Origin: Haliclona indistincta
Taxonomy: Eukaryota; Porifera; Demospongiae; Haplosclerida; Chalinidae
Direction of reading: 5' to 3'
DNA: 64,000 bases
NCBI GenBank assembly: GCA_964017065.1
Contig: OZ024792.1
Coordinates: forward strand, 3,777,754-3,841,753
This document shows positions 1-36,313 of this stretch, piece after piece. Numbering within the stretch: the stretch's first letter is position 1; each line of letters begins with the position of its first letter. Position numbers and translations under genes: made by a program. The notes beneath the pieces are model-generated. The model did no database searches. It was not told where the DNA came from and saw only the letters and a program-made list of their open reading frames with translations.

Positions 1-153
1 GTAAGAGGTGTTTTTCAAGACAGCAAGACATTGCTCGTCACCGTTGTGTTACCACTCGCCCTCGCCACTGACTATGCCCATACTCAGTCCACTTCATCTA
101 TATAGGTGTTGTGGAGAAGCATCATCCGTATGGATGGCTTCCTTTCCAGGTCC

Positions 154-201
<48 letters not shown>

Positions 202-749
202 AGAAGTATACTGCTGCACAGAAGTGTACGCTGTTATAATTCTCATGGGCAGGTGTGAATTATACAGCGCTGAAGTGTAGGGGTTCCAGTAAAATTTTTA
301 TTCCCTGACCAGCCGACAAGGTGTCATAGTCAAAGTTTATTAACTGGTTAGATGAATAGTTATAAATACCATTAAGTGATACACTATGCAGTAGCCACCG
401 CAGCCACTGCTTGGTTGCTAATGTGGCTACTGGGTTTGCTAATCTCACTCATGACGCCAGTGTGAGCATGATAACGTATTGCACTTCTCGTGTTGCATAG
501 ACATCAGTACACAGTGAATAAATAAGTTCTATGTACCAGTTAGTCTCAAGGCTATTTGAGAGTGCCATAATCTTGCACGGTAAATATCATTATTCTGCCT
601 GTGTTTCTCTGATTAATCTGAGGCAAAGTCAACATGAAAACTTAGAGAACTATTGCTGCCCCAAGCTACCCCATGCATAATTATAATAATTGATCAGAGC
701 TTTAAGACAGCACTAATTTGCTAATGACAATGTGTAATCTTGTTTGTAG
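1..749 (+). other. Intron upstream of the first visible RUFY exon
   Basis: The window opens directly with a splice-donor-like GTAAG and runs to the acceptor TTTGTAG at 749. It is read as one intron of the RUFY gene; the RUN-domain exons would lie upstream, outside the window. Apart from a GT microsatellite nothing recognisable is present. Confidence 0.55.
155..199. repeat. (GT)n microsatellite
   Basis: About 22 uninterrupted GT dinucleotides inside the first intron. The valine-cysteine ORF across it is only a translation of the repeat. Confidence 0.95.
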
Positions 750-3700
750 CCTGGCGAGATTGATTTGAGTCACTTTCTCAAAGATGGCAATTATCTGGGA
801 AAGCCTTTGGCTATTGGAGATGAGAATGAAGAGAAAGATGAGTAAGTACTATTGTAGAATCGAAGACAACACTGATCATAATAGCCCGTGCTTGATAGTC
901 ATTTTTCAATGCTAGTTATACCATTGCTCTTACTCAATTACACAAAGCATACACATTGTACTCATAATTTTGACCATATATGTAGTTTTCACAATGCAAG
1001 TTTTTTCTTTTAACATTTTAAGGTCTGAAGACACTTCTTCTACACAACTTACCCAGTTGTTGGACCAAAAGGCTTATCTTGAAGAATTGAACAAAAAATT
1101 ACAGTGAGCCAACTACTTATAATAATATTATTGATTTATTAAACACAAAGGGCACAATTCAACTCTAAAAAGTAGACTTTTTAACCCTTTAGGGACAATT
1201 TTAATCCAAATATAATTAGTTCTATGTTGTGAAATTAACTTATGATTGATTATGCTGATAGATGTGGTCAGTTTGCCAAACTAATTAGGAAATAAAGCAA
1301 ATCTGTAAGAAAGCAGCATTACCCTTGTTTACTGTACATGTTACAATTGAACTGAATTATGCCGCACTTTGTCTCTCGGCAACCGAATTGTGCAGTAAGT
1401 GACCCGCCTAATTTGGGGGTACTTTGATGGTGCAGTTCAGTTCAGATTTAGCGCAGTTCAGTTAGCGTTCATACCTGGATCACCCCGGTTTGGTTTAGTT
1501 CTAACGCGTAGTGTGAATGCAGTATTATTTGTGACAAATCACATGTATACTTAGCCTGTACTGTGTTGTACAGCAAGGGTGATATCGACAATCTTTTGCT
1601 CAATATATTATTGTTATACATGGGTTGTACTTGTGTCCTTTATTTTATAGGTCTCAAGTTGACCGTCTGCAGTCCAGGCTAGATAAAGTCACGGTCGAAA
1701 ACACATCTATGAGAGATCAGTTATCTGGGTTAATTTCTTCAGTAGAAACAGTGACCACAGAACGTGACAACCTGCAAGTAGAAAAAGACAAGAACAAGGC
1801 TGAAATGAGCCAGAAATTGGAGGCAAGCATTTTCCTATAATGATTAATAATAATAAAAATAATCTTTTTTTTCAGGCTGTTAATGATGATAAAAAAGCTG
1901 AGCTGGAAACATACTTGCAAACACGGTATCTTTCATGTATTCTCTAAAATTATGAATATTCAGAAATGAGCTTTGCATATTGGTCCCAAAGCTACCCCCA
2001 ATCATATTTACCAGTTCAACCCTTTTTGCAATACAGTACGTGAAAAAAACGTACCTTTCACTGAGATTCATACAAGACTGCGTATATGAACCACATGCCT
2101 TATATCACGTGCTAGCAAGTGCAAATTTTCATATGTGATTATTGTATGTTCTGCCTACGAGCAAAGATAGTTTTGTCATGTACTGTACATTTTGTCTTTT
2201 GTTCTATTAGTGCTGGCCTTAATGACCTGTATGCAGCAACACAAAAAAGTCTAGACAGTGAACATAAACTAAGAGAACAGTTAGAACAAGAAGTGGCATT
2301 AATGAAAGTGCTGAAAGAAGAAAAAGAAGTTAGTTCATTGGTTCACACACATGTATGTGCTGGTGCTCAAGAAATAAGTCGCAAAAATGCACATAAAGCA
2401 GACTAAGTAAAAAAGTAGCAAAATAGAAGCATGAATTATATCGCAGTAATTGGCAGTTAGTTGGACACTGTTAACAGTTCCTGAGAATGGAAAGAAAGTA
2501 TGACATACAATGGACCCGGTCTGGCGTACTCAACATTCTAATTAATGCACACACAATTAGCGTATTTTAGTGACTATTAATTAGCATGTGTTGGTGTGCT
2601 GAAAACAGTGTATTCGATAATGTTCAGATAAAGCTTACTAATAAAGACAATGACGAGGCATGATGCTGATGTATTGCATTGAAAATTACGTGAGTTTCAA
2701 CTTTCAAGTATAATATACCTAGTCCAGATTGAAATCGGTCCCGATTAATTCAGATAAGTAAGGGTCCACTGTCCATGATTTTGAACAAGGGCCACTGTTA
2801 TTGACTCCCATAAGGAGATGGTGTGTTCACTCTGCACTGCAACATAATTCTAAAACGATCACCCTTAGTCTCAATCACACTTTATTATTTACCACATGCT
2901 GTGTTAGCCAATCGATCATACTCAATTTTAAATGTAACACCTATTGACTTTTTCATTTCTTAGATCGCTCTTCAATTATTGGAGAAGAGTGTTCATGAAA
3001 AGCAAGATTCCTTAGTGTCTCTAAGAAAACAGGTGGAAGAGTTAAAAAATGCTAATCTGAAAATCAAGTCACAAGTTAAGGTACATGTATGAGTAGGCCA
3101 AAGATCAAAGTAAAGCCATAAAATTAATTGGAAATTTTAACACCAACACTCTGTTCACACTAGGACAAATGAACTCTAGATTGTTCCAGATCACTTCAGC
3201 ATTACAATAATTCAAACCGAGTTCATGTCTGTCTCACATAAGCAATTATAAAAGACCATCTCAGGCGGCGTTTACACGACAACGCTATCAGGTGAAAACG
3301 AAGACTTTAGTATCCGTTTTGGCCGTGCGTTTACACCAAAACGATGAAAACGATGAGGTAAAACGGAGACCAAAGTGGAGACCTCGAAAACGGAGTCTTG
3401 AAAACGATCGTGTAAACAGCCAAAACGACTTCAAACTTTTTGTATGAGCGTACCTCAGCCTTTATACTTGCAAAGAATGCTGGAAAGAGTCGTCAAACAA
3501 CATCTATCGCTTTGGTTCGTGCGTACAAGCGAATAACAGCATGCTCGCCTAAAAATGCCACACCCACATTCCATGCAAAACGGTGTCGTGTAAACAGCCA
3601 AAACGCTGCAGCTGAATACGCATACATTTACCCCCGGGTGGAACGAACCGCGAGATTTCACACCGCAGTCGCGATCTCGTTACATGTCCCGTGAACTCGT

Positions 3701-6700
3701 ACAGATCACGTCAGATGTCGTCCTCGCGGGTTCTTACATTACAATGTAAGAACCCGCGAGGGCCTCGAGTTGCCACCAAAAGTGCTAAATGGCTGTTCTA
3801 TTTTTGCTTGGAGTGCGTTGTGTACGTACGTGTATCGAGGGCGGTATTATAGTATTATAATATTGTTACATCATCAATTTAATAATAAAGACAAAGCTGT
3901 GTATAGGTATAGTTGTCTAGCTTGCCGCCTGCTGTTAGTCTGCGTCGCGACTGCAACCTGGATGGAGAAAGACTAAGTCATAGCATAATAACAACAGCGC
4001 ATCTAGTAATGTACCAGTATAACAGCAGCAGTCAGTAGCAACAGCCATGGAAGAACACATAGCGGAAACAATGGTAGCTGAGATAGTTGATGTGTAGGTA
4101 GATCTCGGACAGCAGGCAGTGTTCGTACAGCGCTATATCATCCAAGCAAGTTAGTTATCGCAGTGACAGTGCTAATTCTCCTGCCGTCGTGGTCCCGCGG
4201 TTTCTATCGCCGAGTAACAACGAGATTCTAACAATATACCGCTGATAATCGGCGGGTTTCATCGTTAATATCTCGCGTCATGTCACCGTGATCACGCAAC
4301 ATTATTGTGAAATCTCGCGGTTCGTTCCACCCGGGCCCGTTTTTGGACTGATCGTTGTAGTGTAAACGCCACCTCAGCTTGCCTGGGTAATACTAATGCA
4401 GCCACATTGCTTACAAGTCTGCAAATAATCAGGGGGTACGACAAGCTAATTTAATATGACGTATTGCTGACATACGACACGCCCACTACAATAATGCAAG
4501 GCTTTGGAATGTGTGCAGGATAGTTTAAACAGTTTTCCATCATGCTATAGTACATGATATCGAGCTCAAATGTGCATTGTTTACACTCCAGGTCAAGGCA
4601 AGTAATATTCCAGAACAATCTATTGAAAATAGCTGAAACAAGTATTCTGCTGTTACATTGATTGGACAACATTTGTGCGTATTGCAGCCAGAGTTTGTGC
4701 GCCACGGCCGAAATTTCTTTACATTATTAATTGAATGATGCTCTAGAATGATACCATTGCTGTTTTGATCACGTTGGTGCTTTCTTGGGTGAATAATTTT
4801 GCCAACCAATTCATCTCTCTGTACTGCAAAAACTAAACGAGGTACTGGTGGGGTACGGTAGCTTAAACGAAAGGTCTTGGGCAGTAGAATCCATTTCGCA
4901 ACATGCTTACCGGTCAAATTGTCCTCTAAAGGCGTAGCAGACCAGGAAAGACACAATGTATTCTGGTTTACTAAATCATTGCCTGCGTGAAGCTACGCCA
5001 GCATTACGTCAGAATAAATTAGCTTGTCGTACCCCCCTGGCAAATCATTTTCTTAAATGTACAAATGCCACACCCAATATTGAAGGCATGGCTGGCAATA
5101 GAGTGCACAATGTAATATTCTGTTTACTTTATGTACTCTGTTTACTTTATGTACTAGTTACCATGGTGAATTATTCACTTTTTATAACAGCATAAAACTC
5201 GGTACGCTGTTGTAACATCACATGAGGATCAATTTGAGCCATCTCAGATTTGACCTCTGACTTTTCCAGCAATCAATTGTCTTCAAAATTGTCAATCTGC
5301 TTCCTTCACTATTTGCATTAGGATAATATCGATGTACCTAAGATATTAAGAATATCCCCAAATTTTTAAGCTTGAAAGGTTTGACCTTTGACCTCTCCAA
5401 AAGTTGTGCACAAAACAGCCAATAGGCCAGTTGCATGTAAGCTAAACTATTTTAGTGATATGCAGATTGACAAACGTCACTCTGCATATATGAGTTTTTT
5501 AAAACAAGATCTATTAAAATCTTTTTTTCATTGGCACATGCAATGCAGTAAAAACAAAGACGATCAGTGGAGACTCAGTCGAGACCGAGCCATCGCTGTA
5601 CAGCCAGCGATAAAGATGCAAATACTAGTGCTGCTCAACTAGAGGTAGAGCGAAATGCTCACTAGATTGCTTGAGGAACAGAAAAGGTCGACTGATTTGA
5701 TGCTTGCATTTGTCTGACAAAATAGCTGGAGCTTGTAGTTATAGCTCACTCTTGACTGCACCTCCACCAATTGTCCTGCGTTACATTTTCCAATGGTAGT
5801 AGTTTTGCATAAATCCTGTTTTAAAAACTCATATTTCTTATTGGACTCCATGCAGCTAAAAGAGTGACTAATCAACATTATTATGCCTCGGTGGGCGGAG
5901 CCACGAGGCATACAGTAGTCGTGTTGTGTGTGTGTGTGTATGTGTGTGTGTGTGTCATTATGCCTCGGTGGGCGGAGCCACGAGGCATACTGTAATCGGG
6001 TTGTCTGTCGTTCTGTCTGTCTGTTACATCATTTTTGCGGCGCACGTTGAAAGGTAAGCTCTGAAACTTGCAATGCAGGTAGAAATCGACATTATCTCGA
6101 ATGTGAACTAGCGAAATTTAGATACAAAGCTTTGTTCTAGAGTTATGGCGCGATTTGCTTACTTTGTTTGCCGTTGCTGGCGATCTGGACTTCTCCGAAG
6201 GCAAGGCTGTCCACAGTTGACTGCCTAGAAGCTGATAGGTTAGAATTTTACTACAGGATAGCAGCGCAGGTCCAGAGAAATCGTGTAAGCAAGCTATGGA
6301 AGCTATCTCGCTTGTGGTATGCGTGTGCTGTAATGAACATTGTAGACACGCCCAGTTGAATTGTGGTCGGCACTGCATGATTGGCTTCTGATTGCATAAC
6401 TAAAGCACTGCATTGTGACTGCTGTACAGAAATCCTGTATGCATGCATCTGCAGTTGCTGTGTTTGTGGAATGGTGGATAGTTGTGTTTGTGGATATAAT
6501 GTCAATCAACCGAGGCATCAGCACCTATGGTGCTATTTTTCTGTCCGTTGCCGGCATAGCGCATCGGACGCTAAAAACTAAGCGCTGATATCAGCAACAC
6601 AGGTAGAAATCGCTATTTGCTCGAACTGTATTGATAAATTGTTGGTTCTAAAGCTCCGTTCGTGAGTTATGGCATGAGATGCTTACCTCGATGGCTGTTC

Positions 6701-9700
6701 CCGGCTATCTGGACTCTTCTAAAGACAAAACAGTTTACAGCTGACTGCCTTACAGCTAGTGAGTTCGTTTGTACTACAAAACAGCTTGGTAGGTCCAGCG
6801 AAATTCTCTCGAAGGCCTACAGTCGAGCTTGAGCTCGCCGGCTTGAGCTACAGTCGTTGCTGATGATCTAGAGTTCTCCGTAGACAAAACTATCCACAGT
6901 TGACTGCCTAGAAGCTGATAAGTCACAGGATAGCAGCAAGAAATTGTGTAAGCAAGCTATGGACGCTATCTCGCTCGTGTATGTGCTGTGCCGTGCATGC
7001 TCTGCACTCGAATTGAACTTTATAGACACGCCCAGTTGAATTAGTGGTCAGCACTGATTGGCTTCTGATTGCATAACTATTATACTGCATTGTGATTGCT
7101 GTACAGAAAGGTATAACAGCTGCAGTTTGTTGCTGTGTTTGTGGAATGGTGGATAGTTACTGTACAGGAATTGTGCTATAGCTTGTATAATAGCCTAATA
7201 GGTGGAGTTTACTGTAGCTAGTCCAGTGCTGTGTACAATGGAATTCCACCGAGGCATCAGCACCTTTGGTGCCTAGTGCTGTACAGAAAGGCTGCAGTTT
7301 ATTGTGTATGTTTTTATAAGTTGTCAGCCACTAACATAGTGTTCAACTAGCAACAGCAGACTTTCATTACTGCTTGTGTATTTCAGTTCAGCGTATTTAG
7401 TCAGACAGGCATGTATGCATAACATTCCACCGAGGCATAAGCACCTTCGGTGCCTAGTTTTAATAGCATTGTCTGTCAATTGCTAGTTCATTGTAGTCAG
7501 TTGAAAATGACCTTTTACCTCTTCTACAATTTCTCTTCGAAATAAAAGCTGAAATTTTATTATAATATTGTGTCATTCTAGGCTTCTAAAGACACACATC
7601 AAAAGGACTCCTTAAAAATTCGGACTCTTGAGACACAATTGTCTGAGTTGTCTGCCAGTAAGAAGTATCTTGACAATCAGTCAGTAAAAAAATTTGCATT
7701 TGAATGTTTACAACTTTAGCTATTTCTCTTCAGGCTTCAACAGACCAAATCTTTATTGCATGACTCTGAACGTACTTGCAAGGACCTTGCTGGCCGTTTG
7801 GAGGAAGTACAGCTGGGGCGTAGTAGTGCTGAGTCTGACCTCAGCATAGAAAAACAATGGAGAACCTCTTTACAAGTGTGCTGACTTAGTAATAACTTAA
7901 TATTCCTGTTACGGTTTTTATAGATAGAGCTACAAAAAGAGAAAGATCGTGTTGTAGAACTGACTAATGAAATCAAAAAATTTAAAGCTCTCAAACAAGT
8001 ATGTCGATCTCTGTACTATAATAGTTTGCATCACCTGTCTTTTATTTTCAGGCTCATGCAGAGTTGCAAGAGAAGTATGCATGTCTTCAAGAAACAATTT
8101 CAGAGCAAGAAATTGGACTAGTGGAAATGGGCAGGCAACTTAGTTTGTAAGGAAAAAATTGCCATGACTATAATAAATAATAATTAAAGCAAGCCTCGTA
8201 TTATTATTAGGAGCTATAATGCTGGCAAAATAATTAATAGGTACATACATTTTGGAATGCAATTGGCAAAATAAGTTGTCAAGATGGGTAAATGGAACGG
8301 AATATAGAAATGAGTGCAACTTCACTGCAGAGCACCAATTCTCTAAACTTGTTAAGCAAGCAAGTTCAAGGTGGACAAAGCAGGCGAGACAACAGGCTAG
8401 CAAGATAAAGCAAAGAGACACATGTATGAGCATCCCGGGAAAAGTTTAGATTGATCCGTCATCAATGGCAATAAATTATAATGGTCATAACTATGGTTGG
8501 TCATTTATATTTTTGATTTTACCTACCTGTTGTTACAGTAATAATGTTGAAAGCTGGTTTGACCGGTCATTTGTCTGAACAGACACTTGTTTGACTGGAC
8601 ATTCAAGCACTTTGGCCTGACAAATGTTTGTTGTCCGACCATTATAATTTGCACTAAATTGGTCACGATGAACACAGATCAAAATTCTGTGAACTTAAAT
8701 TGTTTTCACTGTTTTATCATAGATGGTTTTATTAGTGCTTTTTGTTGTTGCAGAGCACAACAAAAACTTTCTGACATGAAGCAAGAAAGCCAAGTTATGA
8801 AAGAGAGTGTATGGAAAGATGATAAGGAAGTACCACAGTGTCAAATATGTCTGGCTGCATTTTCAGTTGCAAGAAGAAAGGTGTGTCATACTTCATTTAA
8901 TGTTCTGCACTAAGAGGGTAAGGTAAATGGGGGTAACTTCAGACATACTGTACACACAAAGTTTGCACACAAAAGCCTCGTGCTTTAGATTGATAAAAAG
9001 CATTTTTCAAACCACAATTGGAAATTGTCGCCTTCCATCCAGCCATTTTACTTATCTCATAAAATGCACCAGGAAGCCCCACTTCCTTTAGAGGTTTTGC
9101 CCTTTGCATACAGTGTATGAGTCATTTGCTGCACACCATTCAAATACGATAATAAAGTCCTTTCCTGAGTAGTCTATGTCACGGGAATACCAAATTCTTG
9201 CAGCACCATGCAACTGGTGGCAATTTCTTTTTCAACTGAGTATGCCAGTACGGAGTTATCTCAATTATCTTAATAATTGTTTTTGGATACAGCTTTTATA
9301 CAATTTTTGTGCAGTATTTTTTTTTCTACATGGAGGTATTTCAGCAAGTTGGAAACTGCAGGCACGTTTTTCTAAATTGCTGGAATACCGCCTATGGTGA
9401 TACTGCATTGTAGTTTACCTTTAAATTGCTAGTCTATTGTTGACAAATGTTCCGATCTTATTGAGAATAGAGTGTACAAATGTGGAACAACAGGAAATTA
9501 ATGAGCAGCTATTACACATGCAATTTATTCAGCGTACATTTGTGCATGGCCATACAGCTCGTACTAATAAGTTAATAAACACAATTTTACAACAAGACAA
9601 CAGTGATGATTACAAGTACTTGGTAACTTAACAGTAATAGCAATAAACGAACATTAAGTTGTACATTGCTGCCAGCCATATCTAGTGAGTGGTGACATAC

Positions 9701-10209
9701 TCTGTAGTGACTCATGTGTGGTTCTTGCCATGTACAACACACAAATGGCACGATCAATGATCAAAACATGCTGTCACTGTCAAGTAAAATCAATCACTGT
9801 CGCAGCCACTTTTGGAAACCTGTAGTCATATTTTATGTCAGCTGCAGTGTAATTGTATTACAAAACTAACAGCTTACCAAAGAATAGTATGAAGTGAACT
9901 TAGTGTTGGCTTCATTAAGCAACAAGTAATATGCTTATGTACTGAACAGAAAAAATGCTAGTTGTAATATCAGTTGTATTAAATGAACTCTGTTTGCCTC
10001 ATTCAATACTTAATTTATACCACTCTCCACTTACTGTATCCTGTCTTACTGTACCCTGTTTTTATTTACAGCATCATTGCCGTAACTGCGGAGGAGTATT
10101 TTGTTCATCATGTTCTGACAACACATTGCAATTGGCTTCTAGTGCCAAGCCTGTACGTGTTTGTGATCACTGCTACACAATGCTTTTGGAAAGATCATCA
10201 ACGAGTTAG
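750..10209 (+). CDS. RUFY1/2-like: RUN and FYVE domain-containing protein (RUFY1/2-like), 3' part
   Basis: RUFY proteins are Rab-binding effectors on early endosomes; the C-terminal FYVE finger binds phosphatidylinositol 3-phosphate. Twelve exons join in frame: 750-841, 1023-1103, 1651-1822, 1876-1925, 2211-2328, 2964-3080, 7582-7679, 7734-7875, 7924-7998, 8052-8146, 8754-8880 and 10072-10209, giving about 434 residues. Most of this is heptad-rich coiled coil full of E, K, Q and L, as in the family. The last two exons form the FYVE domain: WKDD, the CQIC pair, then [11 protein letters not shown] split exactly between exons, FCSSC, and [13 protein letters not shown]. The stop is TAG at 10207-10209. 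The N-terminal RUN domain should lie to the left of the window. The intron at 3081-7581 holds three mobile elements. RUFY1 versus RUFY2 cannot be decided here. The gene converges with Piwi. Confidence 0.9.
1823..1875 (+). other. GC-AG intron in RUFY
   Basis: The donor reads GAG|GCAAGC rather than GT. The acceptor is a T-rich tract followed by CAG. Joining here keeps the coiled-coil frame (QKLE then [11 protein letters not shown]). No GT donor nearby gives a continuous frame, so this is a non-canonical GC-AG intron of 53 bases. Confidence 0.75.
3633..4335. mobile_element. Nested inverted-repeat element
   Basis: The ends are inverted copies of about 28 bases, CCCGGGTGGAACGAACCGCG running on into AGATTTCA. 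It lies wholly within the 3263-4374 element, so it is either a nested insertion or the inner arms of one large foldback. No coding capacity is visible. Confidence 0.65.
3722..3761. repeat. Perfect 19-bp palindrome
   Basis: Two perfect 19-base arms (CCTCGCGGGTTCTTACATT and its complement) separated by two bases, in the middle of the nested element. Confidence 0.9.
4431..5038. mobile_element. TIR element with GGGGGTACGACAAGC ends, copy 1
   Basis: About 30-base inverted ends beginning AGGGGGTACGACAAGCTAAT. A second copy lies inverted at 47938-48504 in an SF3A3 intron. On the minus strand copy 1 keeps an open frame of 138 codons (4540-4956). The matching stretch in copy 2 contains stops, and I do not recognise the product. 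Confidence 0.75.
5880..7456 (+). mobile_element. Hairpin-ended repeat family (GCCTCG...CGAGGC), composite copy
   Basis: The left terminus ATTATGCCTCGGTGGGCGGA with its inverted CCACGAGGCAT follows at 5880 and again at 5957, separated by a (GT)n tract. Right termini of the form CACCGAGGCATCAGCACC followed by TTTGGTGC occur near 6511, 7247 and 7429. The interior repeats a block around GCCGTTGCTGGCGATCTGGA. It looks like two or three copies inserted into one another. No transposase seen. Confidence 0.75.
8881..10071 (+). other. Last RUFY intron, no recognised content
   Basis: AT-rich intron splitting the FYVE finger between RRK and HHCR. I see no repeat, RNA gene or conserved frame in it; the short ORFs are chance. 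Confidence 0.6.
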
Positions 10210-11048
10210 CTATGAAGCAAACTTATTATTGTGACTTAATGTGTTTGCTGAAGGCCTTTTACTATTATGTAGACCTTTTTAATATATGTAGCATTTTTTA
10301 CTACTACAATGACAAAAATTCAATGTACAAATCTAGGTTGAAATTGAATAACATTCCCGACTGACTGGTGGAAAGTTCAGAATAACTGGACATCTATTTG
10401 CTGCACACATCCAACACTTTAAGACTGAAATGTCGCAACCAAGACCATGTGTAACCATAGATGTTGGGGGCTCATAAAACAGAACTGGAGTCAAAATACT
10501 AGTGCAATAGTTACATCGAGTTTGTGCAAATGGACAATTAACCTTCGTGTTTTTTGATCAACGATTTTATAATACATGTACATGTACTAGTACTATGTTA
10601 CAACGTGGTCTTTTGTGCCTCATCTCGAGTACACCTCTCCAGTCTGGTCACCATGCTTGTCTAAAAGGCTAAGAAATGAAATTGTTTCCAGCTATGTTAG
10701 CGGCATTGTCAGCAATTCAAGACAGGCATCTGGATCCATAACAACAGCCTCAATGCATTATCATTCACTAGTAAAATTAATTGGAGATTCTACATCCTCC
10801 ACTTGTGTCGACGTTTCGCTGCTTTTTGTGCCATTACTGAGTGTCTCCTGCCAGACTGTATTAGCATGTATTGAACAAAAACTAACAAAACTTAGCAAAA
10901 TATTATGCAAAGTTAGAGAGTATAATAATATTATAGTTGGTTGGTTAAATAAATTATAATATTTCTGTCTGATTAATCTGAACTTATAAAGGCTAGCTTG
11001 TGTATAGCCATCAAGTTCAGCTAGTTTGAACACAGTGCGTGAAGATAA
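10210..11048. other. Convergent intergenic region RUFY / Piwi
   Basis: Holds the 3' ends of two facing genes. An AATAAA at about 10948 on the plus strand could serve RUFY, though it is over 700 bases past the stop. A small non-LTR retrotransposon relic lies at 10615-10695. Nothing else recognised. Confidence 0.5.
10615..10695 (+). pseudogene. Fragment of a non-LTR retrotransposon reverse transcriptase
   Basis: The frame reads PHLEYTSPVWSPCLSKRL. It resembles the conserved block (R-P-x-L-E-Y-x-S-P-V-W) just after the reverse transcriptase core in LINE elements of the CR1/jockey type. The frame beyond shows no further similarity, so it is a short relic. Confidence 0.5.
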
Positions 11049-35779
<24,731 letters not shown>

Positions 35780-36313
35780 AATTTTTTGCCAACGAAAACT
35801 GGATCATACACAAACACAGTAAAATAATTAGATAATAACTATTTTATGTAAACTTAGATGTTATCAATTTTTATAAAACAATAATGACATGGACAAAAAG
35901 CCGTAATACTACATCTCACCGGTTAGCTTCAAGCTCCTAACAAGAGTACGACGCTAAATAATCGATACAGCTTCTTTATTATCCGCGCGATTATCTGATC
36001 TGAGCTCACTCCGATCCGCCGCGCCTAGTTCCACGTGAGCTAGAGGTGTGGATGCCGTATAGATTACAATTTTTCAGCGCAGCGGCCGCTTGTCCGCACC
36101 ATGTACCACGTGTTTATCACATACACATAATTCGATTCTCTGAGCATAGCTATTTATTAACTAGAGTGAGAGCTTGTTCTTGCATACTAATTTCGTCCCA
36201 TAACTAAAAGGATTGCCGCATACTTCTTGCTAAAGTTACACTAAATTCAGCTCAATCCGCAAGATCAGAATCTGATTGGTCAGTTAGAAATCAGTAGGTG
36301 CGGCCTGACAATT
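35780..36313. promoter_or_regulatory. Divergent promoter region Piwi / USP39
   Basis: 534 bases separate the Piwi start codon (minus strand) from the USP39 start codon (plus strand). No coding sequence lies between. The middle (35990-36110) is GC-rich and CpG-containing, flanked by AT-rich stretches, as expected for a shared CpG-type promoter. No TATA box or specific factor site can be assigned with confidence. Confidence 0.55.

Larger units (their letters stand above)
3263..4374. mobile_element. Terminal-inverted-repeat DNA transposon, non-autonomous
   Basis: The ends are inverted copies of AGGYGGCGTTTACACKACAA. The interior near both ends repeats short AAACGR motifs. No transposase is visible. 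A second inverted-repeat element (3633-4335) sits inside it. Located in the large RUFY intron. Confidence 0.75.

Noticed and set aside
7247..7456. Helitron 3' ends (hairpin plus CTAG)
   Set aside because: CTAG follows only some copies, the 5' TC end and Rep/helicase are absent, and both termini are hairpins.
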